Of a stretch of 64,000 nucleotides of DNA, positions 23,317-33,627 are shown one piece after another (position 1 is the stretch's first letter; each line of letters begins with the position of its first letter). The notes beneath the pieces are model-generated. The model saw only the letters and a list, made by a program, of their open reading frames with translations. It was not told where the DNA came from and made no database searches. The stretch is from Nemophila menziesii (taxonomy: Eukaryota > Streptophyta > Magnoliopsida > Boraginales > Hydrophyllaceae). A program made the position numbers and the translations under genes. The stretch is from contig JARWIR010000021.1 in the NCBI GenBank assembly GCA_029959085.1, forward strand, positions 22,283,620 through 22,347,619, in the 5' to 3' direction.

Positions 23317-25965
23317 TCAGGAAGAGTTGAGAGTAGCCTGTATTTGTTCCAAAGATCTCCCTTTGGTTTCAGGTACCACCTTGATCACGAATAGAATTGA
23401 TAGTGCATTCACCGCAGCATAGAGTAGAAAGGTCCCTTCAAACACAATTATTATGATTGTTAATACTTATATTAATCACTTTGTATAAGATTTTGATGAG
23501 CTTACCATAAGAGCTCCAGCTCATGAGAAAATTGAAAGTGTAGGAACATGCCCATGCACCGAACCAATTCACAAGTGTTGCTAAGCTACCAGCAACTCCC
23601 TTGATATTGATCGGAAATATCTAGAGAAAAAGAAAACAAGAATAAAAAAAATGCTATATTTTAAATGCATCATCAGATATGATGTTACACACCTCAGACA
23701 TTACGACCCATGGAACCGCACCCATTCCTATTGAAAAAGCCGCAATGTACACCTGAGTTTACCAAAAAAAAATTAATTATTAATTGTCACATAATTTAAA
23801 GTTAAAAAGCTCGTATTAATTACCAGTATGCCAGTAACTGCAAGGGCCGGTGCTGCCTGTACTAATATTTCATGTGCCTGACACACAACACCATTCATTG
23901 TTAACAAAATGAAAAAGAAAATTAATCGGTTTGCAAGCTATTAATGTTGTTTTGCATTACCCTGAAATAGTATGATAGCGCTGTTAACAAACAACCTAGG
24001 ACCAATCCTGATGCAGAAACCTAGAGCAATACGAATATAGCCATCAAGCACATAGAAATTTATGTGAAAATAATCATGTTTGAAAATTATTACCAATAAA
24101 AGTGGTTTTCTTCCGGCCTTATCCATTAAAAGCGAAGCTAGTGCAGTGATCACAACCTGCCCGTAAAATAACAATATTATATTAAGCCTAGAATACAATA
24201 CTAGTCGCACTTGTATAAACAATCTAGGAGGAACCTGAATTATAGCATAGCTTATAGTTCCAACATCGGCTGGGAAACCTGAGGTCTCAAAGATACTGCT
24301 TGTATAAAAAACAATTCCATTTATTCCTCCAAATTGTTGAGCGACCATTAGTCCAACTCCCACCTAGTACACCAGTAATGCTCGTCAGGTTAGAAATTAA
24401 TATGAATATTATGTGTGAGAGATAGAGTGAGAGATACTTACAGTGACTGAACGCAAATATCTTTGCTGGAACAAGTCTAGTAGCTTTGCTTGAGGGAGCT
24501 TTTCGAGAGTTTCTACATAGTCCTGTTGGGAATAAAATCTTATTGAATTTGCATCGATATAGATTTATCAATATAGAGTATAGATATCAAAACCTGGATT
24601 TCAGCTGCTTCCTCTGTTATATTTGCTTTACTCCCACGAAGTTTTCGAAGCGCTACTTCAAAATCCTTCTTTCTCCCTTTCTTCGCCTACACATAAGTTA
24701 AAACTCATTTTAACCGTAAAATTGTCAGCTCCATTTATCTTTTCTGTAGTTTATTACTTACCAGCCATCGAGGAGATTCCGGTATAATAAACAAGCCAAC
24801 AAGCAAAACAACGCAAGGAATAAGTCCTGCAAGGACTTAAAACTTGAGCTTATTTTCTTCATTTTCAGGGGGAATTTAAATTGTGAACCGAACCTGTCAA
24901 CGCTAAAGTCCGCCACGTCAGCATTGTCCCTATAATGAACGCCACAGATACTCCAGTACAGATCATTAGCTGTCATACACAGAATCCCTCAGTTTATTAC
25001 TTTATTTTCTTCAACATTTATAATTAATCCTCAAAATGGTGAGAAACTTTACCTGATTGATAGTCGTGAGAGCGCCTCGTAAATCTTTTGGTGCAATTTC
25101 AGCTATAAACACGGGTACCTTATCATTCAGAAAATGTTGAATATTTATTTATTGAATAATATACAAATCCGATAGAGTAACATGATATGTACCACGTAAG
25201 AGAACACTCCCATCCCATATCCTGTTGCGAGACGCCCAATATCCAAAGGTAAAACACCCTTTTATCACATTATCAGTTATGTTATCATAAAAAATAGAGA
25301 AAGAGAAATAATTAAACAATTTTTTTCAGGTCGTGTTTTATTTACCTCAGCTAAATAAATCGCTAGCCACCCTCCAACGCAAAACACACTTGACACTCTC
25401 ATTGCCTAAATTAGTATTAATATACAGTTTTTTATCAGCTTTGGATGATGATATAACTTATAAGTACTAATTAGCCTATTAGAGTCTCGCTCTTACCCCC
25501 TTACGACCAATAACATCAGCGATCGGACCACTTGTAATCGCGCCAATCATTGCACCAAAAGTTAGTATAGAGCCAAATAATGAGTACTGCACACAAGTAA
25601 AAATAAAATCATAAATCGAAAACTCAGCTAATGATCAAGTATAGACAAGTACCTCTGCTGTTGAAAGATTTAATTCATCAGTGATAGCAAACTGTGTCGG
25701 TGATGAATATCCAGCCTGAAAAACCAAAACCATACATGATATGATGAAGGATGAAAATTATAGGAAAATATTGTATACTTACACATGATCCAAATGCAAA
25801 AGAACCACAAACTGCTACAAAAGTACTAAGATAAACCATCCATCTATCTTCTTCGCTACTTTTCGTTTGCTTTTCCTCATCATTTCTAGCTCCTCTCTTC
25901 TCTTCAGGAATCAACGGTGCTCTTATCTCTTCTTGCACACTGTTTTCATTATTCTGTGTATCCAT
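23317..25965 (-). CDS. ERD6-like sugar (monosaccharide) transporter, 17 exons
   Basis: Seventeen exons with GT-AG borders join in frame to 480 codons plus stop. In plus coordinates: 25783-25965, 25653-25715, 25497-25586, 25346-25405, 25193-25258, 25053-25118, 24894-24969, 24762-24826, 24594-24686, 24442-24522, 24235-24363, 24094-24156, 23961-24020, 23824-23877, 23693-23752, 23506-23620, 23317-23435. Family signatures are [11 protein letters not shown] (exons 1-2), DVIGRKG (exon 3), PESPRWL (217-223), [15 protein letters not shown] (exon 11), DKAGRKPLL (exon 12) and [13 protein letters not shown] (462-474). Twelve transmembrane helices are expected for this major facilitator family. ERD6-like members typically act at the tonoplast as proton-coupled sugar exporters. 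An acidic/dileucine-like stretch (EEIRAPLI, 12-19) could be a vacuolar sorting signal. The length and many small exons match the family. No lesion was seen. Confidence 0.95.
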
Positions 25966-26091
25966 GGCTCTCTCTCCAAGTTCAAACTAAATATCTAACC
26001 AAAAGTCAAGGAACGTTATTCTAAGTTGAACTCAAAGTCGAGGAGCACAAGTTTGAAACAACTTGGTGTAAAAAACTATCGCTCTATATGA

Positions 26092-26105
26092 GATAAATAT
26101 ATACA
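26092..26105 (-). promoter_or_regulatory. Candidate TATA region of the sugar transporter gene
   Basis: On the minus strand GTATATATTTATC lies about 130 bases upstream of the ATG at 25965, a plausible core promoter distance given a 5' UTR of about 100 bases. AT-rich DNA makes chance matches common. Confidence 0.4.
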
Positions 26106-26779
26106 AGTGCAAAGTTTAAATAAAATGATCATATGCTTTTTGTTTTGTATTATCTGTGGGGTCATCTTCTAACATATAACAAAATAGAGAAATTATGAGG
26201 TGATAATATACAAGTAGAATAAAGACCAAGAAGATATGTGTGGAAGATAAGGCAATGAATATTACGGCTGAATTTGACTCATCATGATCATGATAAACTC
26301 TTCAACTAGACTAAAGAACTTTTTTATTTTGGTCCTCCAGCCTTAATTTGTTGTCTGAAAATGACCCCTTATGTAGTGAATATCTACCAATTTTAATTGT
26401 CGCTCATGCATAAATCATACATGTACTTAACACGTGTGATTGTGATTAGCTAATCAATCTACACAATTGTTAACTTGTGAAATATTGTTTTTTTTTTTAA
26501 TCTAAGAGCGCAACAAGCTTGGGCTAAGTGCACCGTGCTTCATAAGTTATATGAGTATTGAAGTAAAATGAACTAAGTGAAATTCTGTTGCAACTTACAA
26601 AAGTAATCGTTATTAATGTCCCTTTATTTCTGTGGAGTAAAGGATATGGGACACTAAACTTTTGGCAGTAATAAATGGGTTAGCACTAATATTAAACAAG
26701 AGGCCAAGAATGATAAGACACTGATAGTGAAAGAGCCAAACTAATAATTTGATGTTTTTTTAACCAAAGAGTAATGTTG

Positions 26780-26833
26780 AATACTATTTTAAATTAATCA
26801 GTTGGGAATACTATTTTAAATTAATCAGTTGGG
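26780..26833. repeat. Perfect 27-bp tandem duplication
   Basis: The unit beginning AATACTATTTTAAATTAATC and ending AGTTGGG is present twice without mismatch (26780-26806 and 26807-26833), which implies a recent slip or repair event. Confidence 0.9.
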
Positions 26834-27225
26834 ATTAGCGGTTAGAACTTTGGTCATCTCATCTAATCTAATAGTGTAGATACAAAGCGAATCAATGATT
26901 CTAAATTCAAAATGACTTTTTTATGTAAAAAATAAAATAATATTTCAAATTATAACAATTTTATCGTCATGTGTAAATTTTAAGTGGACCAATTAGATAA
27001 CATTTTTTTAATTTTTTTTTATAATTAGTCTATCTAAAAAATAATAACAAAATTATATAATTTAGGTGATACTAGACATTTATTATTTTTTAAAATGAGT
27101 ATACAATAAATTTCATTAGGTGAATAGTTATCCAAAAAAAATATTTTTCATGGTTGATCTGATGAAGATGATGAGACGACCTCAAAACAACTGGCTTATG
27201 CATTAGCCGGTCCTATTAGATAGTT

Positions 27226-27264
27226 ATTAAGTGCATCCGACCCAAAAAAAAAAAAATTAAGTGC
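27226..27264 (+). repeat. Tiny A-tail insertion with 9-bp flanking repeat (d)
   Basis: ATTAAGTGC (27226-27234 and 27256-27264) flanks 21 bases: ATCCGACCC followed by 12 A. It has the same build as the insertions at 10.6-11.1 kb. Confidence 0.6.
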
Positions 27265-27672
27265 GAACAAATGCAAACGAAACAGTCTAATACTGAAAAA
27301 TTACAAATGCTGTGCATTTAAAACAAGAAAAAATTGATTGTTCATTCGATCGGCAAGCAAGCAAGTGTCTTCAAACAAATAAAATAATTGCAAACTCTTG
27401 CAAAAAGAAAAACCATCCGATTATTCCGACCAACAAAAAAATCTGAAAAAAATATTTTAAGTCTAAAAGTTTTGATATTTAGCATTAAAAAATAAAAAAT
27501 CTGCCCATCAAGCTACAATCAATTTAAATTTAACAAATTATGAAAATAATATATTTATAAATTATAACATTTGATTATAAAATAATAAAAAAATTAAAAA
27601 TATAATTTAAAAATTAAGATTAGAATTACCTGAAAGAAGGAGAAAGATAAAGACTGAAGCTTGAAATCTTTG

Positions 27673-27706
27673 AATAACACTATTTTTTTTTGTCAAACTA
27701 TAACAC
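27673..27706 (-). repeat. Tiny A-tail insertion, weaker case (e)
   Basis: ATAACAC occurs on both sides (27674-27680 and 27700-27706; 8 of 9 when extended). Between them, read on the minus strand, lies AGTTTGAC followed by A residues. Confidence 0.4.
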
Positions 27707-27824
27707 CATATTTATATATAGTCATTTCTTTGTCATTCTACACACTTAATAATTATAATGATTATAGTAATAATTAAGAAAAAATGGATAAATAATTTTT
27801 GAAAAATGGAAAAGTTTCTTTTTA

Positions 27825-27984
27825 AAATTTTAGAAGTTGAAATCTTGTAAAAAACGAATCTCAGCGGTTTAACTAATACAAAGATTGAGATGTGATATTG
27901 ATATAATTTTGGAAATTAAAATCCTGTAAAGAAAAAATCTCAAGTCGTTTAAGTAATACAAAGATTGGGATATCATAATGATAT
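27825..27984. repeat. Two tandem copies of a unit of about 80 bp
   Basis: Diverged copies share AATACAAAGATTG.GAT, AAAATC.TGTAAA and CTCA(A)G.CGTTTAA stretches (about 27825-27904 and 27905-27984). Confidence 0.65.
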
Positions 27985-29475
27985 ATGGGATATTTAAATT
28001 TTTATTTTATAAAAACTTAAAAAGAAATAGGACCCTTATAAATTTTGGGTCTGTGCTATTGTAGCTTCAGTTGCGTCTGTCCGGGACTGACTCTAGATCT
28101 AAGTTAAGGATTTTCTTCAGATCCAATCCAGTTTTTTGTCCTAGTTACTGGTGGTGAGTATATAACATTTATGTGTATAACATTTATATATGTTTTACTC
28201 CAGATTTTTGGCATCATTCGTAGTTTCAGATCCAATCCAATCCACATAATATGTAAGACAATGACACTGTCAGCTTAATGTTTTGCAACTCGCCCTTCCT
28301 TGGTCTTGGTCATGATATTGACAAACAACAACTCAACTAAAACACTATGTTTTCAATCTGTAGAATACTCCAAAAATAGCAGCATCAATACCAACTATGC
28401 CTATACCGTTGGTTGATAATTTTTCCCAATTCCCATAAATCTTTTCACCAACCCACCAATGACCAATGAGGATACAACTCTCCTTTATTTTGTAAGTCGT
28501 TACTGCGAATGCCAATGAGGACTTTAAATTTTAATTTAAGGAAAATACATTTTGAGATCAAAGTTTTGCTAAATTTATATAGGAAGGTCTTACTAAAAAA
28601 CCTATTTTATAAGGGTTAGTTTTAATGTTTTAGTTTCATTTTTAACATTATACCTTTTGCTTGGGCTGAAAAAATAATCCTTTCCTTTTTCTCAGTGGGT
28701 ACAGTCCTACAAAAACACTATCACCCATATTCATAAATAACACCGTGATAGGTACGGACCCGTGTCGTTTTTTTACATCTTTTATTAATTCGTTTATTGC
28801 ATTTTATTAAGTCATTATTCGTTATTGTCAATTTAAAAGTCTGTATAGGTACGGACCTATCTCGACCATTATGAAATGGGCTGTACTTATGGTCCAATAA
28901 CATCACTAGTCAAAATTGCTATGGGGCTGCACCCATAATGAACAAAGATAGTTAAAAAATCTCATCACACCATAAAGCACATCATGAACATAATCAACTC
29001 TCTTCACAGCCAAATCCATAAAACAAATCTGAATCTCTTCACACTAGAATTATTGGACCAAACAATAAAAACAAATTGATTCACACTCGTTGTATTAGAT
29101 AAAAAACAATACAATATCTCTTCATACTAGTATTTTTGTGGCCTTTTTGAAGAAAAATTCAGGCACAATGTCCCTATGAACCGTATAACTAGTCTCTTAG
29201 ACTTCGTGGGTCAATCGCCCAACAAAAATTAGACACGATTGGAAGATATTGTCAAAATTAGGGAAACGTATAAATGATACCAGTGTTTATTAGGACTTTA
29301 CTATATAGATTATGTTCAAAGATGTTTGAAGAACAATTCCATTGCAACCTTTTATTGCAGCGGCCAAGTAAAAAAATGAGTTAAGGATCTTAAATTCATA
29401 AAAATATCTTTATTAGATAAAGTTCATTTTAAAGTGTGTTGTTGAATATATTTTTTTTCAAATATCGTGAAGTAC

Positions 29476-30283
29476 AACATACATGTGTGTACCAAAATGT
29501 TCAAAGGGATGTAATATGGAAAATTCGGAATGATATAGTCTTTAAAGACGGAGTTTTTCCAGCAGCGAAAGCGGTGATTAGGAAGTCTTTTTTCATTGCA
29601 GTAAGCTTCTCACGAGTATGGGGTTTGGGTCCAGGAAGAACGGTTAAGGGTCACCAACATATCAATTTTGTGGGATGGTCAAGCCAAAAATGGGATTTAA
29701 ATTGAATACGGATGGGAGTTTTAATAGATGGAAGAATTGCGGAGGGGGTGGTGTGTGATAAGGGACATGGACGGAAATTGGGTGTGTGGTTTCTCGATGA
29801 AAGTGGGTTGGAATTTGGTAACAGGATTGGAAATCATGGCGCTTCATCAGGGGCTGTGTATCACGGAGGAGTTAGGGCTGAGAGAGGTAGAGGTTGAGAC
29901 TGATTCTTGGGAAGCTATTGATATGATTGGTAAGGGGTGTCAACAGAGAGGTCCGGTAGAGATTTGGATTCATAAAATTAGACAAATTCTTAGCAGGAAC
30001 ACATCCTTCAAGATGCGTGGTATTTTTTGGGAAAGTAATCTATGTGCTGATTGGTTAGCGAAGCGAGGGGTATCTCAAATAGAGCAATTTCAAAGGCATG
30101 AACACCCGCCTGATGACCTTTAGGAGATTATTACACGTGATCGAATGGGATGGAAGAGTCCACGAATGATATTTAGCCCTGGTCTAGATTCTGTAGTACT
30201 TAATTAGTGCTTGGTTTTGTTTAAATTGTATTTCATGATCCTTTAGGATCTCCCATGTAATGAAAAAAAAAACATACATGTGT
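29476..30283 (+). mobile_element. 5'-truncated L1 LINE (RNase H end) with 13-bp TSD
   Basis: The insert 29489-30270 (782 bp) is flanked by a perfect 13-bp duplication, AACATACATGTGT (29476-29488 and 30271-30283), and ends in poly(A) (30263-30270). It codes for the C-terminal end of plant L1 ORF2: a short linker (VIWKIRNDIVFKDG) and an RNase H-like domain (KLNTDGSFNRW, then VIRDMDGNWVCG, then EVETDSWEAIDMI and CADWLAKRG). A two-base frameshift splits it near 29753 (GGTGTGTGATAA). It is a textbook target-primed, 5'-truncated insertion. Confidence 0.9.
29690..30123 (+). pseudogene. RNase H-like domain of the truncated L1
   Basis: LNTDGSFNRW holds the first acidic residue and ETDSWEA a later acidic site of the RVT_3-type RNase H found at the end of plant L1 ORF2. 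The first 21 codons are in one frame and the rest (to 30123) in another. The protein has no reverse transcriptase and is non-functional. Confidence 0.8.
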
Positions 30284-30908
30284 ATATAAATATATATATC
30301 ATGAGCCTATTTGAGATTATATTATTTAGAGCTAAAAACGTTTTTTAAAATAAATTAAAACATTTGTTAAAAATAGTAAAAATAAATCTTGAGATCTAGA
30401 ATCAATTCAAGTGTTTTTTTTAAGGAAGGACATATTCAACGTATCTCATTAAAGTACCTTTAAGCGTCTAAATCACTTTTAAAAGTTTAGAAGCACTTTA
30501 AGTTCTTTTGCAAAAAATAGTCCCAAACATATTTCATAGCTTTTATTTTTATACACTTTCAATCAAAATTGATCAAATCTTTAAAAAGTGATTTGTTATA
30601 AAGATTATGGAAGAAACTTAAAATTTATAATGTCGTCAAGACTTAAATTTGTTAAGAAATTGAAAAAAATAAATTGGCTTAATTAAGATACTTTACCCAA
30701 CAGGTCTTTAAAGATCCCTTCAAGACCCAAGCAACCTCACCTAGTTCAATTTTTTTACTAAAGACCAATTATAAGATTTAGTACTATGAACCTATTTTTT
30801 CCATTACCCATTGTATCCTTAAATATTTTTTATCCACTATATATACTAAGTTACACACATAAATTAAATTATCCAACTACAAACCCTAAAACACTTTTTA
30901 TACCTTCA
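30284..30908. other. AT-rich intergenic stretch
   Basis: Only AT-rich words and a MITE-like AAGCACTT / AAGTGATTT patch (about 30450-30600). No gene seen. Confidence 0.4.
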
Positions 30909-30926
30909 AGATTAAACATCTCAAGA

Positions 30927-33627
30927 TTAAACACTCTTGAGTACAAGATGGACCAGTGAAGAGGGGCGAGTGAGAATAGACCAAGCCTGTTTTGCCAGGA
31001 GAGCTAGATTAAACATCTCAAGATTTTTAATACCAAGTCCTCCTACTTCTTTTGGGGAGGAGATTTTATTCCAGTTAATCCAGTGGATACCACGGTCCTC
31101 TTCATTTCCCCAAAGGAATTGACAAGTTAGGGAATTAATCTTCTTAATAACACCTTTAGGAATAGCCAAAAGGGACATAAAGTATGTCGGGAACGCATGA
31201 ATAATAGAAGAGATAAGGACAGCTTTCCCAGGCATAGATTGTAGGGATTTCTTCCAACCACTTAGTTTAGAAGCCATCTTATCAATAAGGGAGTCCATTG
31301 CTTTAGTCTTGGAGTTTCCCATGTTAGTGGGAAGTCCAAGGTAAAGACCAAGGTCCTCAGAGGTGGGCATACGGAAGGCTTTAGCTAGTAGGACTCTCAT
31401 AGAATCAGGGCAGTTAGGACTCAAGAAATTGGAGGATTTGTTAAGATTGATGGATAATCCTGAGGCAAAACAGAATTTATAGAGGATTTCCTTAAATGAA
31501 TAAATCTCCAAAACCGAGTTCTTAAGGAAGAATATGGAGTCATCAGCAAACAGAAGGTGGTGGATATGAGGTCCATTTTTTCCAAGTTGTATACCTTTGA
31601 TATCACCCAACAAGAAATCAGATTCAATAAGGGAGGATACAACGTTCGAGACTATAGTAAACAAGTAGGGTGAAAGAGGATCTCCCTGACGAAGACCACG
31701 AGAAGGTTTAAAAGCTCCTACCTTATTACCATTTACCAAGACATTGAAAGTAACAGAAGTAACACACTCTTTTATACAAGAGATCCAAACAGAGTTGAAT
31801 CCCATTCTATGAAGAACAGCAAAGAGGAAGGGCCAACTTACTCGGTCATAGGCTTTGTGTAGATCTGCCTTGATGATGGAGTAGCTGTCTTTAGAGTTTT
31901 TCCTCAGGTGCTTAAGCTTGTGTAGAACTTCATGGACAATGATGATATTGTCTTGGATGAGCCTGCCTTTAATAAAAGCTGATTGGGCGGGCAAGATCAC
32001 ATGAGGGATAATACAAGAAAGTCTAATCACCATCACTTTCGAGAAAATTTTATAAAGGAAATTAGTGCACGATATAGGCCGATATTGTCCTATTTTTGGG
32101 GGGTGTTTGCACTTGGGGATAAGCACGATATTAGTATCGCTAATAGAGCCTAAAGGAATGAGCCCAGAAATTACCCCATTACATATAGCAAGAATGTCAT
32201 CCTTAATAATGTCCTAATACTTACGGAAAAAGGAACCTGGAAACCCATCAGGACCTGGTGCTTTAGAGGCTCCCAGTTGCCATGTAGCTTGCTTCAATTC
32301 AGAAGGGGTAATAGGTGATATAAGCATATTATTTTGGGAAGGGGAGATACAAGGGTTGATCTTTTGAATGATGGGATCAATAAGTCTAGGACCAGAGTCC
32401 TCATATAGATCCTTAAAGAAATTAATAACCAGATCATTAAGCTCAGAGGGACTAGAAGTCCACGTATCATCCTCCTTCATAAGAATAACCATTTTGTTAG
32501 AACTCTCCTGATACGAGTAGAAAGATGGAAAAATTTAGAGTTTCTATCACCTAATTTAAGCCAAAGAACTCTGGATCTAGTGGCCCAGTATTTCTCTTCA
32601 AGAGACCAAAAGAATTCAATTTCTTTAGAAATTGACTTGAAAAGGTCCTGAGAAGAGGGGGAGACCATTAGGATTAGCTTGCATGAGAGACTCGAGTTTT
32701 TTAGACAATAAATTAATGATGAGGGCATTGTTCTTCAAGTTAACTTTCTTCCATCTAAGGATTGTTCTTCTGCATCTTGCCATCCTTTTTGGGAATCTAA
32801 CAGAGGGGGGACCCGAGAAACTTTGGGTAGATGAGAGACATTCTTGAATAGCCAGGGAACAAGACTCAATATCAAGCCAGGAAGGATCCAGATTGAACGC
32901 AGGTCTTGGATTAGCAAGGGGGGGTTCATCCCAATGAAAAACCATTGGGGAATGGTCAGAACCTATAGGGGGGAAGATTATGGATCCAAGAATCAGGGAA
33001 TAAATCAATCCAGGCAGCAGAACCCAGGCCTCTATCCAGTTTTTGTAGAATCAAATTATCCTTGCTACGGTTGTTCCTCCAAGTGAAGGAGTAACCTTTA
33101 GAAGGGATCTCAGAAAGCTCGTTAAGGATAATATTATTGTTAAATAGATGCATTTCAGTGGGATTCTTCCCTGACCCCCCCACTTTTTCTTGGGCAATAC
33201 GTATATCATTAAAATCACCAATAAATAAGTTAGGGGCAAGAGGATTTTTGTTAGTAACATCAATAATATAATCCCACAAAAGTTTTTTGCTATTAATATC
33301 CGGTAAATAGTAGATAAAATGTAAAAACCAAACAGATCCAAAGTCATCAACAGAAGAAATAGCAATATGATTAACAGAAAAGGAAGTAACATCAGCAAGC
33401 CAACCTTCCACCGTCAAAATAGCAAGACCTCCTGAAAGACCCACAGGGTCAACGCTCCACAGCAGATTCATCTTCAACTTCTTCGCCAAAATAAGCATCT
33501 TCTTCCTTTTGGTCTTCGTCTCTGAAAGCCCGATGACCCGGGGTTTATCCTTAGAGATTAACTCCCTAAGGTTTTGGACCGTCAAGGGGGACCCCGTCCC
33601 TTGACAGTTCCAAAAAACCCCGATCAT
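30927..33627 (-). pseudogene. L1 ORF2: endonuclease and reverse transcriptase, broken
   Basis: It opens with an apurinic endonuclease-like domain (MIGVFWNCQGTGSPLTVQNL, 33627 downward; LFIGDFNDIRIAQEKVGG at about 33210; GSDHSPMVFHW at about 32950). Linker blocks follow (LWLKLGDRNSKFFH, GASKAPGPDGFPGSFFRKY), then the reverse transcriptase (RPISCTNFLYK, GLRQGDPLSPYLF, catalytic LLFADDSIFF at about 31540). Lesions: frame changes near 33000, 32700 and 32480, and a TAG in place of the expected Trp after FFRKY (about 32215). The last 399 codons (32126-30927) are open up to the break. The protein would nick the target and reverse-transcribe its own RNA; this copy cannot. Confidence 0.9.

Larger units (their letters stand above)
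26106..29475. other. AT-rich intergenic region with small repeats
   Basis: No gene recognised. It contains a perfect 27-bp tandem duplication (26780-26833), two tiny A-tail insertions (27226-27264 and 27673-27706) and a two-copy repeat of about 80 bp (27825-27984). The words AGGTACGGACC occur twice (about 28751 and 28846) without an obvious element. Confidence 0.5.

Noticed and set aside
31006..31025. A target-site duplication for the L1 at 31-35 kb
   Set aside because: One of the two 20-bp copies lies inside ORF2 coding sequence, so it is a copied filler, not a flank.
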